Source of the DNA: Tardiphaga sp051811025
GTDB lineage: Bacteria; Pseudomonadota; Alphaproteobacteria; Rhizobiales; Xanthobacteraceae
Length of the DNA stretch: 64,000 nucleotides
Direction: 5' to 3'
Assembly: GCF_051811025.1 (NCBI RefSeq)
Contig: NZ_JBPWQE010000001.1
Span: 992,001 to 1,056,000, forward strand
The notes below the pieces were generated by a model that saw only the letters and a program-made list of their open reading frames with translations, made no database searches and had not been told where the DNA came from. The position numbers and the translations under genes are program-made. Below are positions 35,502-43,869 of the stretch, piece after piece (position 1 is the first letter of the stretch; each line of letters starts with the position of its first letter).

Positions 35502-37144
35502 GCCCGTGGCGCCTCCCGCACGACGCCGCCGACGACGGTGCCCCACACGGCAATATCCTTGATGGTCTCCGGGGCGACCTCCAGCGGATTGTCGTCGAGC
35601 ACTGCGAAGTCGGCATATTTGCCGGCCTCGATGCTGCCGACCACGTGATCGAGCTTCAGCGTATAGGCAGCGTTGATCGTGATCGCTGCGAGCGCCTGTT
35701 CGGCGGTCAGCGCTTCGGTGTCAGCGCCCAGCACGCGGCCGCCCGACGAGATGCGGTTGACCGCGCACCACGCGGTGAACAGCGGGCTGAGCGGCGTCAC
35801 CGGCGCATCGGAATGAATGGCGAAGGGCACACCTAAACGCTGTGCGGTGGCGGTGGCGTCGAGCCGTCCAGCGCGCTCCGGTCCCATGGTCAGGTCGTAG
35901 TGCGAGTCGCCCCAGTAATACAGGTGATTGGAGAACAGATTGACGCAGATGCCGAGCGCCTTCATGCGCTTGAACTGCGCGGCGTCGGCCATCTGGCAGT
36001 GCTGCAGCGTGTGACGGTGGTCCGGGAGCGGCCGCGCGATCTGGGCAGCCTCGATGGCATCGATCGCGACCTCGGTCGCTTCGTCGCCATTGGTGTGGAT
36101 GTGCAACTGGATGCCGGCATTATGATAGGCAGCCACGATGCCGGGCAGTTCCTCCGGCGCGATGTACCACAGACCGTTAGGGGCGCCATTGTGATAGCCG
36201 GGCCAGCGCAGTCGCGCGGTGAAGCCCTGGATCGAGCCATCGACGACCAACTTGACGATGCCGAAATGTAGTTTGTCGGTATTGGATGCCCTCAGCGCCT
36301 TGATCTTCTCGACGCCCTGTTCCGGGCTGTGCGACACCGATGCCAGCGCCGGCACCAGCCGCACGGAAAATTCGTCGCGGCGACTGGCGGCGCGATAGAC
36401 CTCGATGGTCTGCTCGACGAGATCGTTGTGCAGGTCGGTGACCGTGGTGACACCCTGGATACAGCAGGACGATGCATAGCGGTTGACGTCGTCGGCAGTG
36501 AGATTGCCGGACAAAGGATTGCTGCCGAGCACGCGGAACACGCGGAAGCGTGCCGCGATGCCCTGGACTTCACCCGAGGGTTCGCCGTCCTTGCCCATCA
36601 CCACACCTGAAATGTTGGTGGTGCGGTCGAGTTCGGCGCGCTTCAGGACGATGGTGTTGACATTGCTGATGTGAAACGAGGCATGAACGACCATGATAGG
36701 CCGCGTCGTGGAGACGCGATCGAGGTCCTGTCGGGTCAGCGATACGCTGCCGATATGCAGGGGATCAAAGCCCCAAGCGAACAGCGGTGCCTCGGGATCG
36801 GTCATCGCTGCCTCGGCTTCCTGCAGCCGGGCCACGATGGCGTCGATATCCGCAAGGCCGCCGACCAGTTTGCCTGATGGCGAGCGGCGATCGAAGGCGC
36901 CGACATAGGGAAGCGACCACATCATGCCTTCCATGATGTGGCTGTGCCCTTCGACGAAGCCGGGCAGAAGCACCTTGTCCTTGAAGCGGTCGTCGACTTT
37001 GCGGCCATTGGTGCCGACGATCTCGTCGATGCTGCCGACCGCGACAATCCGTCCATCCCGCACCGCGACATGGGTCGCCGATGGCCGCGACGGGTTCATC
37101 GTTATGATCTTGCGGGCCGAGAAAACAACCGTATCCTGACTCAA
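35498..37144 (-). CDS. Metal-dependent amidohydrolase (YtcJ-like, TTG start)
   Basis: 548 residues. It is a composite-domain amidohydrolase with GHSHIME (His67, His69), a C-terminal HTNGDEA, HCQMAD and HSDAPVTPLSP carrying further metal ligands, and the closing DDNPLEVAPETIKDI typical of YtcJ/AepA. The only start upstream of residue 16 is TTG 37144, supported by GAGGGTGG 5 nt before it and an in-frame TGA upstream. It hydrolyses an amide or cyclic amide of unknown identity. It is the first gene of the operon continuing through CobW and the peptide transporter to 28906. Confidence 0.88.
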   Translation of the reverse strand: MSQDTVVFSARKIITMNPSRPSATHVAVRDGRIVAVGSIDEIVGTNGRKVDDRFKDKVLLPGFVEGHSHIMEGMMWSLPYVGAFDRRSPSGKLVGGLADIDAIVARLQEAEAAMTDPEAPLFAWGFDPLHIGSVSLTRQDLDRVSTTRPIMVVHASFHISNVNTIVLKRAELDRTTNISGVVMGKDGEPSGEVQGIAARFRVFRVLGSNPLSGNLTADDVNRYASSCCIQGVTTVTDLHNDLVEQTIEVYRAASRRDEFSVRLVPALASVSHSPEQGVEKIKALRASNTDKLHFGIVKLVVDGSIQGFTARLRWPGYHNGAPNGLWYIAPEELPGIVAAYHNAGIQLHIHTNGDEATEVAIDAIEAAQIARPLPDHRHTLQHCQMADAAQFKRMKALGICVNLFSNHLYYWGDSHYDLTMGPERAGRLDATATAQRLGVPFAIHSDAPVTPLSPLFTAWCAVNRISSGGRVLGADTEALTAEQALAAITINAAYTLKLDHVVGSIEAGKYADFAVLDDNPLEVAPETIKDIAVWGTVVGGVVREAPRA

Positions 37145-37170
37145 TGGACCACCCTCAAAATTTCGTCATC

Positions 37171-37200
37171 GAAGCGTGAGCCCTGGAAGCGTGAGGCCTG
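37171..37200 (-). promoter_or_regulatory. Tandem 15-bp direct repeat, putative MocR operator
   Basis: GAAGCGTGAGCCCTG (37171-37185) is followed at once by GAAGCGTGAGGCCTG (37186-37200): 14 of 15 identical. It sits 27-56 bp upstream of the amidohydrolase start, in the gap shared with the divergent MocR gene. MocR/PdxR regulators commonly bind direct repeats, so this is a good operator candidate. Confidence 0.55.
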
Positions 37201-37391
37201 ATACCGCGCGTAGCCAGCGCCAGATCGGATGGACGAATGGGGCCAGTGCCGTACCGGCCACCTTGGCGCGGCTTTTGCTTAGTCTGTCGCTTGGTGTCTC
37301 GCGTAGCCTCGCGCTTGGCCTGTTGTTTAGTCATGAGCTCAAATCCGGGGCGGGCTGCGCCGTCATAGCCGGGACGAATGTGGAGTGAACG

Positions 37392-38939
37392 ATGGGTGAT
37401 CCCAGGGGTTCGATCAAGTCTGCTGAGGTAGAAGGTCGTCCTGCAATATCGGCGATGGGAGATGCATTGTTCTGGGGCTCGCTGTTTCAGGGCCTGGACC
37501 GGCGCGGATCTTTTCTGCAGCTTCAGATCCGTCAGCTGATCTGCACGGCGATCGAGGAAGGGCGTCTGGCGCTTGGCGTGCGCATGCCATCGAGCCGCGA
37601 ACTGGCAACTTTGCTCGAAGTGTCGCGCAATACAGTCGTGATTGCCTACGAACAGCTGGTCGATCAGAATTTTCTCGTCTCGCGCGAACGCAGCGGGTTT
37701 TATGTTGCCGGTCTGCCCAAGCATCTGGGCACCCAGCGGGAGGCGCGTCCGGCGCCGGACGATGATGCAGGCGTGGCGCGCTGGGCTCAGCGCTTTGCGG
37801 TCAGGCCATCGACCAACCGCAATATCGTCAAACCGCTCAACTGGCAGGACTACCCGTATCCGTTCATCTTTGGTCAGTTCGATCCAAGCCTGTTTCCGAC
37901 CAATGATTGGCGCGAAAGTGCGCGCGCGGCGCTCAGCGTTCCCGAAATCAATAACTGGGCCCGCGATCTGATCGACGAGGACGATCCGGCCTTGATTGAG
38001 CAGCTTCGCCTGCAGGTGCTGCCACGTCGCGGAATTCGTGCGCGGCCGGACGAGATCATGATGACCATTGGCGCCCAGCATGCGCTGTATCTGATCGCAC
38101 GATTGTTCATGAAACCGGGCACCCGGGTCGGGATGGAAGATCCCGGATATCCTGACGCCCGCCATATCTTCGGGATGCAGACCGACAACATAGTGCCTCT
38201 TACGGTCGATGCCGATGGCATGGTGCCGGATGCCCGCTTCGAGAGCTGTGATCTGGCTTATGTGACCGCCGGTCACCAATGCCCGACGACCGCTGTGATG
38301 CCCGAGCAGCGCCGTCTCGAACTGCTGCGTAAGGCGCAGCAGCGCGACATCGTGCTGATCGAGGACGATTACGAGAGCGAACTGATGTCCGAGGGGCCGG
38401 CACTCCCGCCGCTGATGAGCCTCGATCGCAACGATCGGGTGCTCTATGTCGGCAGCCTCTCGAAGGCGCTGGCGCCCGGATTGCGACTTGGCTACGTCAC
38501 GGCGCCTGCGCCGGTGATCCGCGAACTCCGCGCATTGCGGCGCCTGATGCTGCGGCATCCGCCGCTGAACAATCAGCGCGTGGCGGCGTTGTTCATCGGG
38601 CTCGGGCATTATCGCTCGCATCTGCAGCGGGTGTTGCGCGTGTTGCTGGAGCGCGCCCGTATTCTCGACCAGCTGCTGCCGCAGCATCTCGGCAATTGCA
38701 GTTTCGTGCGCGGCGTCGGCAGCACCAGCTTCTGGGTGACCTGCCCGATAGGATGCGACACCACGGAACTGGCGATGGCCGCGCGCGAGGAGGGCGTGGT
38801 GATCGAACCCGGCGACGTGTTCTCGATGACCAGGGGGACGCACGCCAACTGCTTCCGCCTCGGCTTCTCGTCGATCCGGAACGATCGCATCGAGCCCGGT
38901 ATCGAGCGCCTTGGGCGGATTATCGCGCGGATGAGCTAA
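37392..38939 (+). CDS. MocR/PdxR-type regulator (GntR HTH fused to class I aminotransferase)
   Basis: 515 residues. N-terminal GntR winged helix (about 35-110: GVRMPSSRELATLLEVSRNTV, residues ~60-80), linker, then a fold-type I aminotransferase domain (about 150-510) with PLP-lysine in SLSKALAPG and EDDYESEL upstream of it. MocR proteins sense PLP or an amino compound and control linked amino-acid or vitamin B6 genes. It is divergent from the amidohydrolase operon across a 247-bp gap holding a tandem repeat. ATG 37392 has GGAG at 6 nt; ATG 37458 is an alternative. Confidence 0.9.
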   Translation: MGDPRGSIKSAEVEGRPAISAMGDALFWGSLFQGLDRRGSFLQLQIRQLICTAIEEGRLALGVRMPSSRELATLLEVSRNTVVIAYEQLVDQNFLVSRERSGFYVAGLPKHLGTQREARPAPDDDAGVARWAQRFAVRPSTNRNIVKPLNWQDYPYPFIFGQFDPSLFPTNDWRESARAALSVPEINNWARDLIDEDDPALIEQLRLQVLPRRGIRARPDEIMMTIGAQHALYLIARLFMKPGTRVGMEDPGYPDARHIFGMQTDNIVPLTVDADGMVPDARFESCDLAYVTAGHQCPTTAVMPEQRRLELLRKAQQRDIVLIEDDYESELMSEGPALPPLMSLDRNDRVLYVGSLSKALAPGLRLGYVTAPAPVIRELRALRRLMLRHPPLNNQRVAALFIGLGHYRSHLQRVLRVLLERARILDQLLPQHLGNCSFVRGVGSTSFWVTCPIGCDTTELAMAAREEGVVIEPGDVFSMTRGTHANCFRLGFSSIRNDRIEPGIERLGRIIARMS

Positions 38940-38998
38940 GAGCGTGTTCCGAAACGCGGAGGCGGGCTTTCCGCATTTGTCTTGCTCGAATGATGAGC

Positions 38999-39781
38999 TC
39001 AGGTCAGTTCGCTGACGCCTTTGATCGCGCTGACAAGGGCGATCACGCCGAGGCTGGCGATCGAGACCTGGCGATGCCGTGAGTCATCGCCATGCCGGAA
39101 CGCCAGTTCGCCGAGCCTGGTGCCGAGCCACATCACCGGTAGGCCGAGCAGCGACAATCCGATGGTGTGCACAGTCATCAGGCCGACGCTGACGAAGCTC
39201 ACGGTGGCCGTGATAGAAGTCATCAGGAAGAACGCCATCAGCGACGCACGTGCCGCCCGGCGCGGCATCGGCAACGACATGTAATAGGCCACCACCGGCG
39301 GCCCGGGCATCGCCGCGAGCCCGTTGAACAGGCCGAAGAAAAAACCGGTGATCGAGGTCACCGGCCGCGGCGGGGCCGCGGGCAGCTGAAAGCCGCGGCC
39401 GAGCGCGAAAACCGCGAGCAGCGTGATCGCGCTGATCACCAGCCGCGATATCGATGCCGGTATCTCGCTCAGGATCAGGGTTCCAAGCGGCGAGCCGACC
39501 AGCGCGCCGATTATCAGCCAGCGCAGCGAGGGCCAGTCGCAGGTCTTCGAAGCGCTGCGAAAGTCGAGCAGGCTGCCGGCGAGCTGCAATCCGATCGCCA
39601 CCGGCACCGCTTCGGTGGGGGCCATGAACAGGCCGAGCAAAGGCACGGCGGCCAGCGCGAAACCGAAACCGGTATAGCCGCGCAGCACGGAAGCGACGAA
39701 GATCGAGGCGATCGACAGCAGAACCAGCTTTGGCGTCAGCGCCGCGCCGAGATCGCCGATCGCGATCATCAGGTCATGCAT
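38999..39781 (-). CDS. TauE/SafE family membrane permease
   Basis: About 260 residues from ATG 39781; starts at 39769 or further upstream (frame open to 39916) are possible. Seven to eight hydrophobic spans. The family repeats are visible: SILRGYTGFG-like SVLRGYTGFGFALAAVP near the N-terminus and FFFGLFNGLAAMPGPPVVAYYM in the middle. Members export sulfite, sulfoacetate or other organosulfur anions, but many are uncharacterised. It is tail-to-tail with the MocR gene, separated by 59 bp, so it is not in that operon. Confidence 0.82.
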   Translation of the reverse strand: MHDLMIAIGDLGAALTPKLVLLSIASIFVASVLRGYTGFGFALAAVPLLGLFMAPTEAVPVAIGLQLAGSLLDFRSASKTCDWPSLRWLIIGALVGSPLGTLILSEIPASISRLVISAITLLAVFALGRGFQLPAAPPRPVTSITGFFFGLFNGLAAMPGPPVVAYYMSLPMPRRAARASLMAFFLMTSITATVSFVSVGLMTVHTIGLSLLGLPVMWLGTRLGELAFRHGDDSRHRQVSIASLGVIALVSAIKGVSELT

Positions 39782-40011
39782 GTCACGTGGGTCCGTCGCT
39801 CCGTCATGCCACCACCATGGCAACATCAGCCAGCCCGGGGAGGGCCAGTGCGCGTCAATCTTTGGGCCAGATCGCCGGCGAGAGCCGTTCCGCTCTGGAC
39901 AGATGCTTCGCTGCAACTGGCCCTAATCGCGCGGCATGGCCGCTGGCAGTTTCATCCCCATGGCTGGCACGCGGTGCTGACCGTTGTTGAAATGATCGAG
40001 AGAGCTTTACA

Positions 40012-40410
40012 ATGTCCGAGCAGCAGACCCAGCGCCACCAGCTTCTCGTTACGCTGTTCGAGGCGTTCAACCGTCACGATGCCGATGGCGTGATGGCCTG
40101 CATGACTGACGATATCGTGTTCGATACTGCCGTCGGGTCAGAGATGTATGGCAACCGCGTTATCGGCACCTCCGACGTGAAGGCGGCGTTCGAGAAGGTC
40201 TGGGGCGGGATGCCGGACGTGAGCTGGATCTGTACGTCGCACAGCGTGTTCGGCGATCGCGGCCTGTCGGAATGGATTTTCCGCGGCACGGCGGCGAATG
40301 GCACTCGCATCGAGGCCGAAGGCTGCGATCTCTTCACCTTCAAGGGCGACAGGCTTTCGCGCAAGAGCGCGTTCCGCAAGGATCGACCGGTGCTGCCGGC
40401 GAAGTCTTGA
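40012..40410 (+). CDS. SnoaL-like / NTF2-superfamily protein
   Basis: 132 residues. It is a single cone-shaped alpha+beta domain: LFEAFNRHDADGVMACMTDDIVFDT (residues ~12-36) and TRIEAEGCDLFTFKGDRLSRK are characteristic of SnoaL_2-type polyketide-cyclase-like proteins. Such proteins may be isomerases, hydrolases or ligand-binding proteins; activity is not predictable. It lies 25 bp before the FAD oxidase start and is probably cotranscribed with it. The upstream 230 bp gap to the divergent TauE gene should hold the promoter. Confidence 0.8.
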   Translation: MSEQQTQRHQLLVTLFEAFNRHDADGVMACMTDDIVFDTAVGSEMYGNRVIGTSDVKAAFEKVWGGMPDVSWICTSHSVFGDRGLSEWIFRGTAANGTRIEAEGCDLFTFKGDRLSRKSAFRKDRPVLPAKS

Positions 40411-40435
40411 TCGCGTCGTGAAGGAAGTCGTGCCG

Positions 40436-41809
40436 ATGTCGATTGCTCCCTACGACCAGCATTACGATCCGCTCGTGTGCCCCGGTCCCGGTACCCACCG
40501 CGACTACGCCCCGACTTATTGGGCTGCCACGGCAGGGACACCGCCGGAAGATGACGGCCCGATTTCGGGCGACGTCGACGCCGACGTCGCGATCGTCGGT
40601 TCGGGCTACACCGGGCTGGCCTGTGCGATCTTTCTGGCGCGCGAATTCGGCATCAAGGCTGTGGTGCTGGAGGCCAATCGCGTTGCCTGGGGTTGCAGCA
40701 CGCGCAATGGCGGGCAGGGTCAGAACGCGTCGGGCCGGCTGTCGCGCTCGCAGTGGATCGCACGCTGGGGCCGCGATGTAGCGCTGCGGCTGCATGCGGA
40801 AATCCAGGACGGGTTCGAGACTTTCGAGGACTTGATTAAGACCGGCAATATCGATTGCGAACCGCAGCGCGGCGGCCACCTCTATCTCGCGCATCGCCAG
40901 CGCATGTTCGAGAAGATCGCGGCCGAGTCGAAAGTGCAGAACGAGGTGTTCGGCTACAAGACTCGCGTGCTGTCCGCCGAGGACGTGCGTCGCGACTACG
41001 TGAATGACGCCGAATGCGTCGGCGCGGTACATGAGCCGCTGGGCACTGGCGTCCATCCCGCCAAACTTGCTTTCGGCTATCTGCGCATGGCGCGTGAGCT
41101 CGGCGCCAAGGTGCATCCCGGCAGCCCGGTGCTGGAGATCTCCACCCGTAACGGTGTGCATCACTTGCGCACCCCCGGCGGCACCGTGCGTGCCCGCGCC
41201 GTCGGTATTGCGACCGGCGCCTATACGTCGCTCGGCCTGACGTCGATGCTGCGTGGCCGCTGCATGCCGATCATGTCCAACTCGATTGTGACGCGGCCGC
41301 TGACCGAAGCAGAGCTGCAGGAGACTCGCTTCAAGACCACCGAAGTCATTACCGACACCCGCACACTGCGCTTCTACTATCGCCGACTGCCCGATAACCG
41401 CGTGCAAATCGGCAGCCGCAGCGCCATTACCGGAGCGGACGCTGCCAATCCGCGGCATCTGCAGCTCCTGATCGACGGACTGCACCGCAAATTCCCGACG
41501 CTCAAGGGAATCCAGATCGACTACTCTTGGTGGGGCTGGGTCGATGTCAGCCACGACATGATGCCGCGTATCTTCCGGCCCGATCCGTCGCAAACGCTGT
41601 TTTACGCGCTGGGCTATGGCGGCAATGGTGTCTCTTATTCCGCGCAGGCCGGCCGTCGCATGGCCGAGATGATTGCGGGCAAGAGCTTCAAGGGAGAGGA
41701 TTTGCCGATCTTTACCTCGCCGCTGCCGACGCATCCGTTCTCGCCGTTCCGCCGTATCGGGCAGCGCATGCTTTACAAGCTCTACCAATCGCGCGACGAA
41801 GCCGCGTAG
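40436..41809 (+). CDS. FAD-dependent oxidoreductase, DAO family (gamma-glutamylputrescine oxidase-like)
   Basis: 457 residues from ATG 40436 (AAGGAAG upstream); the frame from 40298 lies in the SnoaL gene. The dinucleotide-binding motif VAIVGSGYTGLACAIFLAREFG (residues ~50-70) is followed by STRNGGQGQNASGR, the typical flavin contact of PuuB-like oxidases, and a C-terminal GYGGNGVSYSAQAGRRMAEMIAG. It oxidises an amine or amino acid, releasing H2O2 and ammonia. The nearby MocR regulator fits an amino-compound pathway. The substrate is not predictable. Confidence 0.9.
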   Translation: MSIAPYDQHYDPLVCPGPGTHRDYAPTYWAATAGTPPEDDGPISGDVDADVAIVGSGYTGLACAIFLAREFGIKAVVLEANRVAWGCSTRNGGQGQNASGRLSRSQWIARWGRDVALRLHAEIQDGFETFEDLIKTGNIDCEPQRGGHLYLAHRQRMFEKIAAESKVQNEVFGYKTRVLSAEDVRRDYVNDAECVGAVHEPLGTGVHPAKLAFGYLRMARELGAKVHPGSPVLEISTRNGVHHLRTPGGTVRARAVGIATGAYTSLGLTSMLRGRCMPIMSNSIVTRPLTEAELQETRFKTTEVITDTRTLRFYYRRLPDNRVQIGSRSAITGADAANPRHLQLLIDGLHRKFPTLKGIQIDYSWWGWVDVSHDMMPRIFRPDPSQTLFYALGYGGNGVSYSAQAGRRMAEMIAGKSFKGEDLPIFTSPLPTHPFSPFRRIGQRMLYKLYQSRDEAA

Positions 41810-41907
41810 GTCTTTCTAGCGGTCGCTCAAACGTTGATTGTGAGCTCATAGATCACGGGGCACGCAGGAACGATCGATGTCCGCTTATGCCGAAGTGGAC
41901 GCTTCGA

Positions 41908-42440
41908 TCATCGATGCATAATTTGCTTGAGGAATGCATGGGTTCGATCCTGCTTCGGATCAGAGAAGAAATCGGCCGGCGCGGCTTCCTCGATGATCCG
42001 GCCGGCGTCCATGAACAGCATGCGGTCGGCGACCGTGCGCGCGAAGCGCATCTCTTGTCATCCCTTCGCGGGCGATGCCAACCATCACGTCGAGCACCTC
42101 CTGGATCATTTCCGGATCAAGCGCCGAGGTAGGCTCGTCGAATAGCATGATCTGCGGTTTCATGCACAGCGCACGCGCGATGGCGACGCGCTGCTGCTGG
42201 CCGCCGGAGAGCTGGTTCGGATATTTATCGGCCTGTTGGGAGATCCGTACTCGCTCAAGAAAATAGCGCGCGACCTCGTCGGCCTCCTGCCTCGTTGCGC
42301 CGCGGATTTTGCGTGGCGCGATGGTGAGGTTCTATAGCACGGTCAGATGCGAAAACAGGTTGAACTGCTAGAATACCATGCCGACGTCGCGGAGGACTAC
42401 GTCTGAACGAATGCTGACGGAACGACTGTCATTGGCGCGC
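41908..42440 (-). pseudogene. Decayed GlnQ/HisP-type polar amino-acid ABC transporter ATP-binding gene
   Basis: Reading the minus strand gives a continuous ATPase remnant: RDVGMVF-stop-QFNLFSHLTVL-stop-NLTIAP, then YPNQLSGGQQQRVAIARAL and IMLFDEPTSALDPEMIQEVL. Two TAG codons interrupt it. After EGM-T the frame shifts: about 20 nt coding the H-loop (MLCVTHE-like) are missing, and the tail resumes as MRFARTVADRMLFMDAG to HAFLKQIMHR-stop. The N-terminal Walker A part is absent. No partner permease or binding-protein gene remains. The FAD oxidase ends 98 bp away. Confidence 0.88.
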
Positions 42441-42529
42441 TCGTGCAATCAGTAATTTCTTCCCGGCGCCCTGCATAGTTTTGCTGCAGTGAGGCATGAA
42501 TTGAAGCAACTCTCGCTGTAACAACGTGC

Positions 42530-42564
42530 TTGACAGTATGGTCGTTCTAGGGGAGCTTAAACTG
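42530..42564 (+). promoter_or_regulatory. Probable promoter of the amide operon
   Basis: TTGACA at 42530-42535. The -10 is weak (candidates around CTTAAAC, 42556-42562). Transcription would start just before the leader hairpin at 42567. Confidence 0.4.
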
Positions 42565-42566
42565 CA

Positions 42567-42595
42567 AGCGTTGGGCAGAGCTGCCCGGTAACGCT
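42567..42595 (+). promoter_or_regulatory. Leader RNA hairpin with AxxGxx loop, candidate ANTAR target
   Basis: AGCGTT (42567-42572) pairs with AACGCT (42590-42595), and inner GGGC (42573-42576) with GCCC (42583-42586). This leaves hexaloop AGAGCT, which has A at position 1 and G at position 4 as described for ANTAR-bound RNA loops. A second hairpin follows at 42620-42640 with a 7-nt loop. Confidence 0.5.
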
Positions 42596-42648
42596 ACAAG
42601 TTCAAACCATCTCCAACACCGCGCTTCAAATTCAAGCGTGTCCAGTTG

Positions 42649-42665
42649 GTGGCGAGGGCGCCCAC
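42649..42665 (+). promoter_or_regulatory. Alternative (antiterminator) hairpin overlapping the terminator
   Basis: GTGGCG (42649-42654) can pair with CGCCCAC (42659-42665, one bulged C). The 3' arm is also the 5' arm of the terminator at 42659, so the two structures exclude each other. Confidence 0.45.
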
Positions 42666-42692
42666 GGCTTCACAGCCGGCGGGCGTTTTTTT
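42659..42692 (+). terminator. Intrinsic terminator in the leader of the amide operon
   Basis: CGCCC-A-CGGCT / AGCCG-GC-GGGCG stem, TCAC loop, then seven T. It ends 17 bp before the ATG of the AmiC-like gene, so it lies in the operon leader rather than after a gene. This is the expected control point for the ANTAR protein encoded at 43866. Confidence 0.8.
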
Positions 42693-42708
42693 GTTTTGGA
42701 TCGGGCTA

Positions 42709-43869
42709 ATGACGCGGCAGCACTATCGCATCGGCATAATGTTCTCGACGACCGGGTCTTACAGTGTCGTCGCGCGCTCGATGCTGAATGGCGCGTTGCT
42801 GGCGTTCCAGGAGAATGCCGAAGCAGACGGTGCGGTGACGTTGGAGCCCGTCGTGGTCAACCCGTCGGGCGATCTTGAACGTTACCGCGCACTTAGTCTG
42901 GAGCTGCTTGGCGACGGCATCCGCCAGGTCTTGGGCTGCTATACGTCGTCGAGCCGCAAGGAGGTCATTCCCTGCTTCGAGAAGTTTGACGGGTTGCTCT
43001 GGTATCCGTCGCACTATGAGGGATTCGAGAGTTCGGACAATGTGATCTACACCGGAGCATCGCCCAACCAGCACGTGCTGCCGCTGGTCGACTATCTCGC
43101 TTCGCGGGTCGGCACCCGCGCATTCTGCGTCGGCTCCAACTACATCTGGGCTTGGGAGAACAATCGCATTTTCCGCGAAGCGTTGACCGCGCGTGGAGGC
43201 ACTGTGGTCGCGGAACGATACCTGTCCGTGGGCGATACCGAATTCGACCAAGTGATATCGGCGATCCTCGACCAGCGTCCCGATTTCGTCTTCAACAACC
43301 TGATCGGTACGAGCGCCTATGCCTTCTTCCGCGCTTTCCGTGCGGCCTGCCGCGCGCGCGGTATCGATCAAGTCAATGAAATTCCGGTGGCCAGCTGCAC
43401 GCTGTCAGAGCCGGAGCTTGCGGAGATTGGCGACGAGGCTATCGACGGGCACTTGAGTTCCAGCGTCTATTTCTCCTCGCTGGAATCGCCGGCGAACGCG
43501 GCATTCATCGCCGCCTATGCCAAGGCCTTTCCCGAGGGGCCAGTGTCATCAGCCGATGCGGAAGCATCCTACATTGCGGTCAAGCTTCTGGCTGCGGCGC
43601 TAGAGCAGGCGGGAACCGACGATGCACGCGCCGTGCGCGCCGCGGTCGCCAGCCAGAGTCTGCTGGCACCGCAGGGCGAGGTGCGCATCGATCCGCAAAC
43701 CTATCACGCCTGGCTGACACCACGGATCGCCCGTTCCACTCTCAATGGGCAGTTCGAAGTGCTGCTGGAGGCACGCACCCCAATCGCGCCAGATCCCTAT
43801 CTCGTTCAGTCGTCGCCGCGCTTTGCGAGTGCAATGCGCTCTCCCGTGCTCAGAGTGGTGCAGTCATGA
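42709..43869 (+). CDS. AmiC-like ligand-binding regulator (Peripla_BP fold, no signal peptide)
   Basis: 386 residues from ATG 42709. It has a periplasmic-binding fold but no signal peptide, as in Pseudomonas AmiC, which senses amides and restrains the antiterminator AmiR. Blocks such as YRIGIMFSTTGSYSVVARSM, GCYTSSSRKEVIPCFE and YPSHYEGFESSDNVIYTGA are characteristic of the AmiC/UrtA-related group. It overlaps the AmiR-like gene by ATGA, as in the amiC-amiR pair. An upstream GTG frame to 42646 would translate through the terminator and is rejected. Confidence 0.88.
   Translation: MTRQHYRIGIMFSTTGSYSVVARSMLNGALLAFQENAEADGAVTLEPVVVNPSGDLERYRALSLELLGDGIRQVLGCYTSSSRKEVIPCFEKFDGLLWYPSHYEGFESSDNVIYTGASPNQHVLPLVDYLASRVGTRAFCVGSNYIWAWENNRIFREALTARGGTVVAERYLSVGDTEFDQVISAILDQRPDFVFNNLIGTSAYAFFRAFRAACRARGIDQVNEIPVASCTLSEPELAEIGDEAIDGHLSSSVYFSSLESPANAAFIAAYAKAFPEGPVSSADAEASYIAVKLLAAALEQAGTDDARAVRAAVASQSLLAPQGEVRIDPQTYHAWLTPRIARSTLNGQFEVLLEARTPIAPDPYLVQSSPRFASAMRSPVLRVVQS

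Noticed and set aside
37155..38843. 562-codon open frame on - opposite the MocR gene
   Set aside because: The + frame has clear GntR and aminotransferase motifs; the antisense frame has none and also covers the intergenic tandem repeat.
42646..42708. Upstream GTG start for the AmiC-like gene
   Set aside because: It would translate through a T-tailed terminator hairpin, and AmiC-like proteins start close to the YRIGI strand.
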